The notes beneath the pieces were generated by a model. That model did not search any database. It had not been told where the DNA came from and saw nothing but the letters and a program-made list of their open reading frames with translations. From positions 78,065,871-78,129,870 of the forward strand of contig CAKMRJ010005745.1 of NCBI GenBank assembly GCA_928212115.1: DNA of 64,000 nucleotides, written 5' to 3'. Below are positions 11,213 through 21,657 of the stretch, one piece after another. This DNA comes from Lactuca virosa. Its lineage: Eukaryota > Streptophyta > Magnoliopsida > Asterales > Asteraceae. The position numbers and the translations under genes are program-made. How positions within the stretch are numbered: position 1 is the stretch's first letter; every line of letters starts with the position of its first letter.

Positions 11213-12332
11213 TTATGCCTTTGGGCAGTTTCTTTTGAAGTGTCCTGCCTCCCCACAGCCATAACAGGCTTGACTTGCCCCCGTATTGGTGACTTGAGTG
11301 ATGGGTTGGGATGACGCTCTACAGAAGCGAGCGGTATGCCCCTTCTTGTTGCAATTTTTGCAGTGCATTTCCCGACAAGCACCGGTGTGGTGGAAATTAC
11401 ACTTGTTGCACTTGGGAAGGTTTCCAGCATATTGCCTTGGTGGTGCTGGAGTAACAGGAGAAATGGCAGCACGAACAGCAACCATCTGTTGCCTTTTGGT
11501 GGAGTCTGGCACTGACTGGTTCTGTTTGTTGTTCCAGAATTTTCTTTTGTTGCTCCTCTCCCCTTAGCTTGATCACTGGTGGTAGTAACAATACCGTGGC
11601 TAGCTCTATGGTCGATAAGTTGTTGTGCCAATTCTTTGGCACTTTCAAAAGTAGTGGGTTTCGAGGCTAGCACACTATCTTGAATCTGGAATGATAGTCC
11701 CCAGAGGTATCGTTCCACCTTCTTCGCTTCTGGAGTGACCATTGCTGGGCAGAGGAGTGCGAGGTCATTGAATCGGGTAGTATAAGTTTCAAGGTCTGTG
11801 CCCGACATCTTGAGGTTCCAGAGTTCTTCTTCAAGTTTTTGCACTTCGCCCCTCGGGCAATACTCCTTTAGCATCAAAGCTTTCAAGTCCTCCCAGCTGA
11901 TAGAGTTAGCCACTGCAGGAGTAAGTGACTTAACTCGGCCATTCAACCAAGTGAGAGCTTTACCGGTGAAAGTGAATGCTGCAAACTTGACTTTTCTTGC
12001 TTCGGGGAAAGCACAGATTTCGAAAACTGCTTCCGTCCTCTCGAACCATTGCATTAGTGTGACCACTCCCCCGCTTCCATTAAAAAAATCAGGTTTGCCA
12101 CTTGTGAAGTCTTTATAAGAACACTCTTTTGTACGCCACGTACTGTCCCCATGGTTAGAGTGCATAGCACCCAATCCAGAACACCAACACCGTTTGTCCC
12201 TATCTGCGACATTGCGGCCGCTACGGCTGCTGTTACTGCCGCCTGGAACATCACGGAATCAAACTGTGGAGGCGGCGGCGGAGGAGGTGTTGCTGTGCTA
12301 CCGGAAGGTCTGGGTCTTCTCCTTGGTGGCAT
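11213..12332 (-). pseudogene. Element D gag
   Basis: The start is chosen at the ATG giving MPPRRRPRPSGS, followed by a proline run. A frameshift near 12175 leads into the capsid region (KPDFFNGSGG, WFERTEAVFEICAF, LTWLNGR, YCPRGEVQKLEEELWNL). A second frameshift near 11500 precedes the nucleocapsid part. That has two CCHC knuckles, CKNCNKKGHTARFC and CYGCGEAGHFKRNC, which bind element RNA. Order and length match a chromovirus Gag. It directly adjoins the protease frame. Confidence 0.85.
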
Positions 12333-13467
12333 AGTTCTGTCATAAGTTTTAAAGATGACAAGTCGGTAAGACTTCAATGGTGATAACGAGTCGATTGTTA
12401 CTTTATCTAACTCATTTGTATTATGTCCCGACTTTATTGTATTTTCAAGTAATTCATAATAAAAGTTTATACGAGCAAACTTATGAATTAGATAGTGGTG
12501 ACTCAATCGGAGTCCTGTGTTCTGTTCCATGTCTAATCCACTCCTAAGATTCACTCGACATGCCCCAGTTATGTGTAATTAAAATTTTATTTGACTGTTG
12601 CTCCTAATGAGTCTACCCTAAGTCCACAACCAAACAAGGAATAGGTTCTAAGGCGGACTCACCATTTCTAGGTCAATCATTTCTTACACATAACTTCGAG
12701 GTACACCTGAAGAATCTTAGAGTTATCAGTTGTAAATTGTTTGTAATACCAAGTAGTGAGATCTCATGTCAACATCCAATGAAATAATATGCATGCCAAT
12801 TTCATTGATAAACCTTTTTAGTGCATATTTTTTTAGGAGAATTTGACCTTTAAGCAGGTCTATATCAATGTAATGGAAATTTTTTTGGCCTAACATAGCC
12901 CCTTAAGTAGTGTAATCACTTAATCGCATGGTTAGCTTACATGCAAAAAGAGTAGCACCAACGCGTACTCATAAACCTACTCTACAAGGACGTGCGAGTA
13001 GCATGAGTTTTACTCACGGTAATCGGCCCCTGGCAGCGTAAGAGATATGAAATGAATCTAAAATGTCGAGTTATAAGTATACAAAATACTCCCATAGTAT
13101 TTTTTAAATGTTATGTTTGGTTCTTAGTGTCTTCATTATAGGGTGATGTTAGGTTGTCAGATTTGTTGTCCACTACGTCTATCCCCCAATATATGCAAGT
13201 CACTTCTCGGACAGATATAGTTGATCAGGCTATATCCTTCCCAGACTTGATTCACATATACCAAGGTATACCCATAGTGTACAACTCCTCTTCTTTTACT
13301 TTATGTTCTCCTAGTTATGACACTATGTGAGCATGTATGCATGTATTTATACTTTTAACAAGAAACCATTTATTTTCTAAAAGTATATTCATTTAAAAGT
13401 TGTTCAAATCAGAGACTTTCAGTCCCAAATGTGTTTATAGTTTGTATATCTTATGTGGTCCGATATA
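12333..13467 (-). other. Leader of D plus unassigned sequence
   Basis: No gene is visible. The part next to gag is presumably the 5' untranslated leader. The rest (about 12600-13467) resembles neither D's LTR nor a known domain, and no TGGTATCAGAGC-type primer site is present on the minus strand. The end of the 5' LTR and the primer site have apparently been replaced or deleted. Confidence 0.5.
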
Positions 13468-15116
13468 CTGAGAATACAAGAAGTTTTGAAAAGAGTGTCA
13501 ACAATTAAGTTGGTGAGTTCATAAGCTTTTGTATGCAGTTATGAAAACCTTTTCTTGTAAAAGTAGTGTTCGTTCCAGAAAATCCAATATTTTCCTTAAT
13601 GTGTAAATGTAGTCTTAAAACCCAAGGACCGAAATGTACAAGTAATTTGTCATACTTGTAGTAAAACAATGCAAGTTTAAATCGACATAAACCCATTTGA
13701 TTTTAATGAAATCCCCGTAAATTCTTTGTTTGTTAATACCACATGTGAGTTATTATAACCATGCTATGACTTAGTTGGCCTGAAACGACGTTCTTCAGGC
13801 GTCAGAAATGTTATGACATTTGTCACCCCAGACATGCCGGTCTAGCTGTTGCATGTAGCTAAGGCGTGGGTTTGTCAGATCCAATATAGATCTATACACA
13901 AGTATCACGCTCTCCCTCCAGGAGACTCTGGTTATAATACAGGACTTATTTGTAAAGTGAAGCAAATGTCTCACAGAAGTCATTAACGAATTTACGTGTA
14001 GTGTAATGAAAACTCCTTTTGTATAAATGTACCCTTTAGTAATGAGTTCGTTATGTAAATGTATCATAAACTATACCTATTATAGTTTATCACAACAAGG
14101 GTAGTAGTAGTGTTCATAAACTATATTTGTCATAGTTTACCAAATGTTTGTGTATAATGGATGTAAACTTTGTTTATAAAAATTAATTAATTACCATACT
14201 TGTGAAGGTAAAAATCCATTTGTTTTCTGATGTATGTCATCACACCAAGATGAAATGACATATAATGTAATAATATAAAATTACACAATGATACACACCT
14301 TGCTCAACAAGTTACAAGGTGTGAATGAAATTGATGGTATTTTTCTAGTGATAACATTTCTGTTCCTATTCTTAGCAAATTTATAGAAAAATCATCAAAT
14401 GTCTAAATCAAAAACCACAAATTCTGAGAGTTTAGAAAATATGTCTAGTTTGTTCATAAATTTTCTCATGATTTTTTAGTGATCTCCAACTTGTGTGAAA
14501 AAGTCCATAATCACAGACTGGTCCGGATTTGTTCTTGAAATGATAGGCAGTTTTGTAAAAATCACCATAAATTGTAGAAAAATTGTATGGAGATGTGAAA
14601 GTAGTCATTTTAAAGGTATGAACCTGACCTATTTTCACCTGATACAGTTTTGAAAAATAAAATGTTTAAGTTGACCAAAACAGTCCGTGAATGGAGTTAA
14701 ACTTTTCTGATGAAGACTGTTAAATGAGCTTAGTTGTGTTTTTGGTGTTTTAACTTGTATTCACCCCCTTAAAACTTAAGAAAAACATGAAAAGATAGGG
14801 GTATGAACTCACCTTATGTGTTCTTAGAGGATGGATGTTGGAGAAGAGAAGTGTTCAACTCAAGAACACTTAAAAGATGCCTTGATGAATCGAGAACCTA
14901 ACATGAAGGTGACGTTGTTTGTGTAAGATTCCTATGATTTTGAGTAGAAGGATGTGTAATAATCATAAGAAGAATGAATTATACTTACCAAGAGTGGAAG
15001 AAAGCTTGATTATCAGCCTTGGAAGTCTTGAAATTGAGAGAGAATGGTGAGAGAATTTGGAGTGTGATCCTTGGAGGAAAATGAGAGAATGAAAGAAGTA
15101 TGAAGAGAGGGGATAG

Positions 15117-15124
15117 ATTTTATA
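15117..15124 (-). promoter_or_regulatory. TATA box of D 5' LTR
   Basis: Minus strand TATAAAAT, identical in sequence and setting to the box in the other LTR. As part of the 5' LTR it would be the box driving genomic RNA. Confidence 0.5.
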
Positions 15125-15141
15125 CTTAGACAAGGAGTGGG

Positions 15142-15229
15142 GCTGGTCATGTAGTGGATATGAGCTGGTCATGTAGTGGGTAAGAGCTGGTCATGTAGTG
15201 GAAAAGAGTTGGTCATGTAGTGGGTGTGA
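15142..15229. repeat. 22-bp tandem repeat, four copies, in D 5' LTR
   Basis: Same four units (GCTGGTCATGTAGTGG plus spacer) as in the 3' LTR, with no change in number. Confidence 0.85.
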
Positions 15230-16031
15230 GTGGTGGAATGTGTCATAAAGTAAAGTAAAGTCATCTTTCCACCTCAAGCACTTCACCCACTAATTGTTGG
15301 TATGATTGGCATAAAAACGTGGGGATTAATGAAATATGGGTTTTTAATTGTTAAAATAAAGTTTTTGGTGAAAATCCAGCGTTCAAATGATGAAAAACGG
15401 GCCTAAAACGAAGTCGTAGTCGAAAACCCGGGAAGAAGGGGGCTGTCTGCGAGACCTCTCGCATGGGGGCCGAAGGTGCGAGGTTTCAGACCTGAGGCTT
15501 CGGTCCTGATCCCTTCGGATGCGAGGCTTCGGTCCTGGAGCTTCGGTTTTGGGTCCTTAAGGCTATTTTACCCGTTTTTACCCTGTTTCAAGTGGTTTTT
15601 GACCCGGTTAAAGGTCGGGATGGCCCGAATGATTACAAAAAGTTAAAGGAACTTTTGAGAGAGATTTGGGAGAGATTTTAATAGAGAGAGATTAAGTGAA
15701 AGAGATTGAGAGAGGTTTCGTTTGTGATCTTTTTGAGTGTCCGGCTTCGCAACGCAAGGTCCATAAACCCCGTTAAGCCATGATTTAGTGTCCTACACAC
15801 TTCCGATGATTGTCCAATAGTGTTTTATCGCTTTGGTTCGTTGTTTAGCACTATTAAGGCTAAGGAAAATCAAACACACGAATTTTCCAAATGATGTTTT
15901 CTCATTAAAATAGCGAATTGTACAGTGATTACATAACGTAAACCCTAACATACAAGGGTTAATGGAGTTGACCGATTTGACTTGTTGACTTTGTTTGACT
16001 TTGACTTGACCGAAATTTGACGGTTGTCACA

Positions 16032-16036
16032 TCAGT
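16032..16036. repeat. Target-site duplication TCAGT, right copy (element D)
   Basis: Immediately follows D's terminal TGTCACA and matches the left copy exactly. Confidence 0.9.
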
Positions 16037-16660
16037 CCTTGACCGTTTGTATCAAACACCAACGTTTTACCCAAACGTTCCTCCTTTCGGTCATTTCTTT
16101 CTAAAGCTTCCTCTTGAGATTTCACAATTGTCAAGACAACCTCAATTCTCAACGCTCTTGGCCTTTTCTTTTCAAGATTTACCTTCCGACTGAGAGCATT
16201 AACAACAACATTTGCTTTACCAGGGTGGTAAAGTATCTCACAGTCGTAGTCCTTGAGTAATTCTAGCCAGCGCCGTTGCCTCATGTTCAATTCCTTCTCC
16301 ATATCCTTAAGGCGAACACTAGCGCTGCCAACTCCAGATCATGAGTGGGGTAGCTCTTTTCATGCTCCTTCAATTGTCTCGATGCATACGTGATCACTTT
16401 ATCCCTTTGGGTCAGAACACAACCTAACCCAACTCCGGAGGCATCACTATAAACTGTGAAGTCATCAACTCCTTCAGGTAACGAAAGAATCAGTGCTTCC
16501 CACAACGTCTTCTTTAACTTCTCAAAGCTTCATATGCTTCTCATTCCAAGTATAGACATATCCTTTGTGGGTCAAAGCTGTCAATGGAGTCGCGATCGAA
16601 GAAAAGCCTTGGATAAACCTTCGGCAATATCCGACGAATCCTAAAAAGCTTTAGATCTCC
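16037..16660 (-). pseudogene. Element C RNase H and end of RT (decayed)
   Basis: The minus strand reads, in broken frames, FLGFVGYCRRFIQGFSSIA, VYSDASGVGLGCVLTQ, ASRQLKEHEKSYPTHDLELA and QRRWLELLKDYDCEILYHPGKANV. These are the RT connection and RNase H of the same family as element G. A deletion removes the YLYGTKC...FTDHKSL segment (RIWRRN runs into MEKELNMRQ). The downstream integrase is beyond element D. Confidence 0.8.
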
Positions 16661-17604
16661 ATAGGACTTTCAATCGTAATCTTTGAGTTACAAAATAAAT
16701 CCTTATTGAGGACTCCTTCTTCTTCTTGGAATAAGTACTTTCCTCCATTTATTGTAGCTGACCGATGGGTCATGTTCTAATCATCTCTCATTGTATAATG
16801 CACTACTTAGACTCAGATCTCCTAGCGACAAATTTCAGAAAAAACTATACCTACCTTCATGTTCTAATGTGATACAATCACAGTTCAACATGTATCATTT
16901 CTAACTACCAACTTCTTCAACAATGAGTGTGATACTTCTATTGGTCGCTTTGATCATCTTTCACTTCAATCATTTGGCTTAAGTCAAATGCTACATCGAA
17001 CTTCGTTCTTGGAATCACGTAACAAACTCATCGTTGTCGGACTCGATTCGATATGACCTCTAAGGTCGGAATAACAATCATCTTCTTAGTCATTACCGAA
17101 ACGATGGTAACGACAGACTAGAATAAGACGGAATCAATTACTAGTTCCTTGGTAACCTTGTGACTTTCCCTGATCCAAGTGTGAGTCCTGTGCTTCCAGT
17201 AGTATAGATCTCTACTACTATTCACACCTACTCATACTCGTCCCAAGTACGGTCTCGCAGTCCCCAAATCCTAAAATCACAAAACAATTTAACACATACG
17301 AATGTGTCCAATTAATCATAAAATTTTCCTAGACTCTACTAGGACTTCTTCCATGCGTATCTTCAATCATCAATTTTGCTTCAACTTGGTTGGTGATGGA
17401 AATTCCAGACGATTGGGACAACTTTAAAAATTACACCAACCATTCCATTCATCGGATGACAAAACCAGGGTTTATATTATTTCCTTGAAACGATTACACA
17501 AAGGTTCAAGTTTACCCTACACTATGCCTCTAATAGGCTAAACCACTTGTTACTATTCACATTACTACTTCGTAACATGATCTTCGAGTATCAAGTCTTT
17601 ACTT
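16661..17604 (-). other. Unrecognised filler between C gag and RNase H
   Basis: Protease and nearly all of RT should lie here, but no frame shows their motifs (no DSGA, no FIDD). The roughly 940 bp have no long open frame and match nothing else in the window. This is a replacement or heavily rearranged piece of element C. Confidence 0.5.
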
Positions 17605-18192
17605 CTACTTCCTAGCATTATTAATTGCTTCGTCAAGGATATTCTGAAATTCCCTTGACGTTGGCGGTGCACTTGGCCTTGTTACTTCATTTTTCTTCGG
17701 ACAGTCCTTAGAAACATGGCCTTCTTCCTTACATACATAACACACCCTCTTGGGAATCGTACAGTGATTGGCGTAATGCCCTATTTCTCCACACCTAAAG
17801 CACTTCACCTTCCCGTCACGATTCCCAGAGTGTTTATTTTTGCACTTTTCGCACCATTTTCCTCTACCTCTTCTTTTGCCAGACTTTGAGGATATGTTGC
17901 TCTTGTTGGGCCTTGAAGACCCCTCAAATTTCCTCTTCTTGCCAACTTCAATCTTGTTGGCGGTCCTGTCATTGATCATTTCTTCAATAGACTTAGCAAC
18001 CCTAATAGTTGCCTCAAGAACAGATGCCTGACGTACTGGCACAGTAAGTTCATCCTTACTTTGTTGAAGTAAACGTTTTGTTTCTTCCATCTGTTGATCC
18101 AACATCGTACGCACCATTGCTTGCACCCCAATCATCGTAATTGGCTCAGGCTGTGGATTATCGTTTCCGAATCCACTTTGAGTACTCGCCAT
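17605..18192 (-). CDS. Element C gag, open but lacking the capsid core
   Basis: An uninterrupted 195-codon frame from ATG (MASTQSGFGN). The N-terminal 55 residues form a likely helical segment (MVRTMLDQQMEETKRLLQQS) shared with element G's gag. Then the sequence jumps to a basic region and a zinc-binding tail: WCEKCKNKHSG, then two CCHC knuckles CFRCGEIGHYANHC and CYVCKEEGHVSKDC. The ~150-residue capsid domain expected in between is missing, apparently by an in-frame deletion. It could still bind nucleic acid but not build a normal shell. Whether it is expressed is unknown. Confidence 0.75.
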   Translation of the reverse strand: MASTQSGFGNDNPQPEPITMIGVQAMVRTMLDQQMEETKRLLQQSKDELTVPVRQASVLEATIRVAKSIEEMINDRTANKIEVGKKRKFEGSSRPNKSNISSKSGKRRGRGKWCEKCKNKHSGNRDGKVKCFRCGEIGHYANHCTIPKRVCYVCKEEGHVSKDCPKKNEVTRPSAPPTSREFQNILDEAINNARK

Positions 18193-18565
18193 TTCGATCT
18201 ATACACCAATCGTAGGTGAATTTAGATCTTCACTTTCGTTAGACGTTAAGTCTTCGTTACTACTCCGAAACGTTTATATGTTAGTTCTAATATCGTAGTC
18301 ATACGTTTAGATTGCTACACACATAAGGTTTCCAGATCCGGTCGGCAACAGACCATAGATCTGAACAAATAATGGCATATATGGCAAACATATATCATTT
18401 AGCACATAAAAGCATTTTAGGCATCTTTCCTAAAATAAACTAGTGCTCGTGTCAATTTAGGTGTACTACCTAAAATATAATAGACACACTCAACTCACAA
18501 TCATCACTTAGCATTCTAAGTTTAAGTCTATAAATCCTACAATTTCTTAGTTCGCTTAAACTAAT
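18193..18565 (-). other. Element C leader
   Basis: Untranslated stretch between primer site and gag ATG. The matching stretch in element G (60112-60439) is clearly similar, for example the motif gtctgttgccgaccggatctgg. Confidence 0.7.
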
Positions 18566-18577
18566 GCTCTGATACCA
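18566..18577 (-). promoter_or_regulatory. Element C primer-binding site (initiator tRNA-Met)
   Basis: Minus strand TGGTATCAGAGC, two bases from the LTR end, complementary to the 3' end of plant initiator tRNA-Met. Perfectly preserved. Confidence 0.92.
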
Positions 18578-19930
18578 ACTGTGACATCCCCTAATTTCTC
18601 GGCCAGAAAAGACCGATTTAATTTATGCTTTTTAAAATAAAATCAGAGAAATCTTTTCAAAAGATGTTGCGGAATTGGTCCCCAAACAACATATGATAAA
18701 AGTTTATTAAAACCTTTCTTTAAGAAATATATAATTTCCTTTTATATCAAAACCTCGGGATGTCATGTTCTGATACAGATCAAAAGCATAAACAAGACAT
18801 TATAAGCCTTACAACAGTTATTCATAACTACTGGCCTATAATCCATAAATCACTCATCATCATCATCCGACTATGCTCGGGGTCCACTACCTGTAATATA
18901 AAAAAAACTGAATGGATCAGGCTTGGAAGCCTGGTGAGCATATAGGGTTTTCAACCCACAATAAATAAATTTATTGTACTTAAACATCAATCAATCAACC
19001 AAATTACCCCAACCCCATTATCTTATTTATTTCTTAAGGGTTTACCCTAAGAATCAACTATCACTCCTTCCTAAGGATTCATCCTAAGGAATAGACACAA
19101 GGTCACACCATCACCAGGGTTTATACAATAGGGGCTAAACTCATAGCTCTTATTTATTGACAGTATTATTGACAGTATTCACCCCTGTCATACATGTCAA
19201 TGGGTTTTTAGAGTACTCCAAATGAACATATAGTTCATTACACCTACAGGTTGCGGGCCTGCTAGTGTTCCACAGACCGTCTAGAATAGTCCATGGTTGT
19301 CATCCCTACTCTGCTGAATGACGGGGGTCACCGTTTGGGTAAGGGCTTATCTCATATTTCACCACTCACCCTCAACTTATGATCTCCTTTCACCACTCAC
19401 CCTCAACTTATGATCTATATCACTGATCATTTCATTTATCCAACTCACCTTTCATCACACACCCATTATTTCATCTACCCATGTTTTACCCAACATTTTT
19501 TGTAAATAAAAATACATATACAGTTTAAATTATTTAAAAATATGTATAAATCACACCTTCAACATCCAACTCAAATAAACAAACAATAAATATTCACACA
19601 GCACGTATTTTATATAAAATACTTCATATCTATGTGTAAGGTGAAAGTAACTACACACTCACTTGATATAATGAAAATCGGGCAGCAATTCGTTTCCTAA
19701 AAACGATCGTTTCTAATAAAACCGGGAGTTTTATTCAGAAACCGGGCTCTGCGAGGGTCGGGCTTTGAAACCGAAAATATAAATTTTCCGGGTCTTCGGG
19801 CACTTCGGGCCGTGTTTCGGGCGTTGGAAATAATCTCGGGGCTTCGGGGGATGTCAAAATAGTAAGAATATTGATTTTTGGGTGAAAAAATAGCAAAATT
19901 CTCATTCTACCCGGGAAGGCTCGCAGCCTC

Positions 19931-19940
19931 CCTTTTATAG
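19931..19940 (-). promoter_or_regulatory. TATA box of C 5' LTR
   Basis: Minus strand CTATAAAAGG, a strong plant TATA box. It lies inside the segment deleted from the 3' LTR. Confidence 0.65.
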
Positions 19941-20041
19941 GGTCCGAAGGTCGGCCGAGAAGGAAGTGAGTCAGCAGCAAAGCAGCTCGGTGGCAGCATC
20001 AGCGAAGGATACGTGCGAGGCGGCTTACGAGCCGTCTTAGA

Positions 20042-20058
20042 CGTCGCCTAGGACGTCA
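20042..20058 (-). promoter_or_regulatory. as-1-like paired TGACG site in C 5' LTR
   Basis: Minus strand TGACGTCCTAGGCGACG: a TGACG and a CGACG exactly 12 bases apart, about 100 bp upstream of the TATA box. The same 12-base spacing occurs in element G's LTRs (TGACGTATGCAGTGACG). Such pairs bind TGA-type bZIP factors in plants and caulimovirus promoters (established knowledge). Function here is inference. Confidence 0.45.
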
Positions 20059-20988
20059 AAAGGCGCGTCGGATGCTTACCAGACCGAAGCTCGGTCCAAT
20101 CGGAAGGCGACAGGTGCGCGACACGCGGCTACTGTTCATGCGAGGTGACGTGGCTCTTCCGGATAAGGCTTATCCATGCGAGATTCCTCGGAAAATGAGC
20201 CCTAATCTTCTAAAATCCATAACTTTCGCATACGGGCTCCGTTTTCGACGTTCTTTATATGCACGCGTAGGTAAAATTACGCTCTACAACTTTTGTTTAG
20301 ACTTCGTCGGTTAATTTTGACTTTAATTTTTATATTATTATTTTTAACAGTCCAGGACAGCAAATCCGTTAAAAATTCATAACTTCTTCATCCGACGTCC
20401 GTTTTCGTCAGACTTTTTACCGTTGTGCTACTATTTACGAGATCTTCAATTCTCGTTTAGGTTGTGTCGGCTAAAAATCACTCGATCTAAAATTCGAGTT
20501 TTTAGCTGTCTACTGCTAAGCTGAAACTTCGAAAAATTATAACTTCCTCATACGAAGTCAGATTTGGGCGTTCTTTTTTATCGAACTTCTCGGTTTAACG
20601 AACACTACGAGTTTTGTTTAGATCACTAAGGCTAAAAAGTAGTTATCGAAACTCACTTTTTACGACATTCAGCACCGAACCGGTTTATCGTGAAACTTTG
20701 ACATGTCATAACTTCTTCGTTATAACTCGGATTTCGGCATTCTTTTATATATCCGTAATCCTTGTCACGCCCATTACAAGTTTCTTAATAGATATCGACT
20801 TTATCTAAAATTTAATTTTTGATGCTCATTTTTATTCTTAATTAATTAACTCCTACTAATTAAGCAGAAAACACATAAAACACGTAATATTCACATAATT
20901 CCTTTTCATTTCTTCTAAATGAGTTACAAAGGTTAACCTAGACCATTATGTCAATATTAATGCCTAGCCTAGAAACACGGGCGTTACA

Positions 20989-20993
20989 GGGCT
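20989..20993. repeat. Target-site duplication GGGCT, right copy (element C)
   Basis: Follows C's last base. Element A's gag reading resumes here in register with its relative B. Confidence 0.9.
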
Positions 20994-21590
20994 CTTCTCG
21001 TTCCTCAGTACGCAACTGATGAGGAAATGAAGAAGGCCCGTTATCATGAGATGTTGCAGAGTGATATCCGCCAGTTTGTGAGCCGGTCCAGCTGTAAAAC
21101 GTTGGATGATATGATTGCGAGGGCTCGTGAGAGAGAGAGATAGATTTGGAGATGGAGAAGAAGAGGAAGCCAGAGGCGGCATCTGGCACAGGGAGTTCGG
21201 GCAAAAAGCCCAAGGTATCGAATCACAAATCTAGAGGACAGAAGAGCCACAGTCGGTGTGGCAAGTGTGGGAGGTTGCACGATGGGGCGTGCAAGGCAGG
21301 GAGTCCCGGTTGCTACAAGTGCGGCCGGACCGGGCATATGAGCAGAGATTGTACAGCTACTACCACTGCCACCACAGAATCTGATCTGATTTGCTTCCAT
21401 TGCAATCAGAGGGGACATAAAAAGTCCTAGTGTCCGAGTTTGTCAGCAGCAGGGAAGGTGACGGCACCTGCCCCTGCTACATTGAGGATTACAGACGGCC
21501 GTCAGGGCCGGGGTGAGGCACCGGTGGCGAAGAGTAGAGCTTTCCAGATGACAGCAGAGGAGGCGTGAGCGACTCCTGATGTGGTGACGG
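20994..21590 (+). pseudogene. Element A gag, C-terminal half with zinc knuckles
   Basis: Continues the gag broken at 1281: LLVPQYATDEEMKKARYHEM, then SSCKTLDDMIARARE, a basic stretch and the nucleocapsid tail. It has a CGKCGRLHDGAC block, a CCHC knuckle CYKCGRTGHMSRDC and a second one (CFHCNQRGHKKS) whose last part is broken by a TAG. The final exon codons are DVVT plus the first base of a glycine codon, after which a GTATGT splice donor begins. Stops at 21149, 21428 and 21567 make it non-functional. Confidence 0.82.
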
Positions 21591-21657
21591 GTATGTATTT
21601 CCTTCTTATCTCTTTATTGATATTGATTGTTTCTCATGGTTATATGTTTTCGTATAG
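21591..21657 (+). other. Probable spliceosomal intron in element A (67 bp, phase 1)
   Basis: Starts GTATGT, is T-rich, and ends TATAG. Removing it joins DVVT-G to SFLVNDISSTILFDSGATRS in one frame. The uninterrupted counterpart in element D is VVTGTFLLNNSYACILFDSGAERS. B has an intron of exactly the same length at the same codon (27787-27853). Because 67 is not a multiple of three, retention puts protease and RT out of frame, so splicing could set the Gag to Gag-Pol ratio. Splicing itself is not shown. Confidence 0.75.

Larger units (their letters stand above)
4903..16031 (-). mobile_element. Element D: Ty3/gypsy chromovirus nested in C
   Basis: Outer ends are TGTGACAACC... and ...GGTATGACA on the minus strand, flanked by TCAGT repeats. 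Order on the minus strand: 5' LTR (truncated), leader, gag, protease-RT, RNase H, integrase, chromodomain-like tail, purine tract, 3' LTR. The LTRs are nearly identical over their shared length, so the insertion is young relative to C, A and B. The reading frames are largely recognisable but carry several frameshifts. No primer-binding site was found next to the 5' LTR. Confidence 0.88.
13468..16031 (-). repeat. Element D 5' LTR (truncated at its inner end)
   Basis: Matches 5151-7742 of the 3' LTR almost base for base, starting at CTGAGAATACAAG. The counterpart of 4903-5150 is missing. It retains the TATA box and the 22-bp repeats. Differences are few: a shorter cttcggtcc array, small indels and scattered substitutions. 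Confidence 0.85.
1287..20988 (-). mobile_element. Element C: Ty3/gypsy chromovirus, complete ends, nested in A's gag
   Basis: Read on the minus strand it runs 5' LTR (18580-20988), tRNA-Met primer site, gag, RNase H/integrase remnants, polypurine tract and 3' LTR (1287-3564). LTR termini are TGTAACGCCC...GATGTCACA. Without the nested element D it is about 8.6 kb. Gag lacks the capsid core. Protease and most of RT are missing and replaced by unrecognised sequence. The integrase tail has stops. It belongs to the same family as element G at the right of the window (shared LTR ends and gag N-terminus) but is more diverged. Confidence 0.9.
18580..20988 (-). repeat. Element C 5' LTR (2409 bp)
   Basis: Ends TGTAACGCCC and GATGTCACA on the minus strand. 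It contains the TATA box and a paired TGACG-like site that the 3' LTR has lost. It differs from the 3' LTR by scattered substitutions plus the ~130-bp segment. Confidence 0.9.

Noticed and set aside
18566..18577. tRNA-like sequence (also at 38871 and 60100)
   Set aside because: Only the 12 bases complementary to the tRNA-Met 3' end are present. These are primer-binding sites, not tRNA genes.
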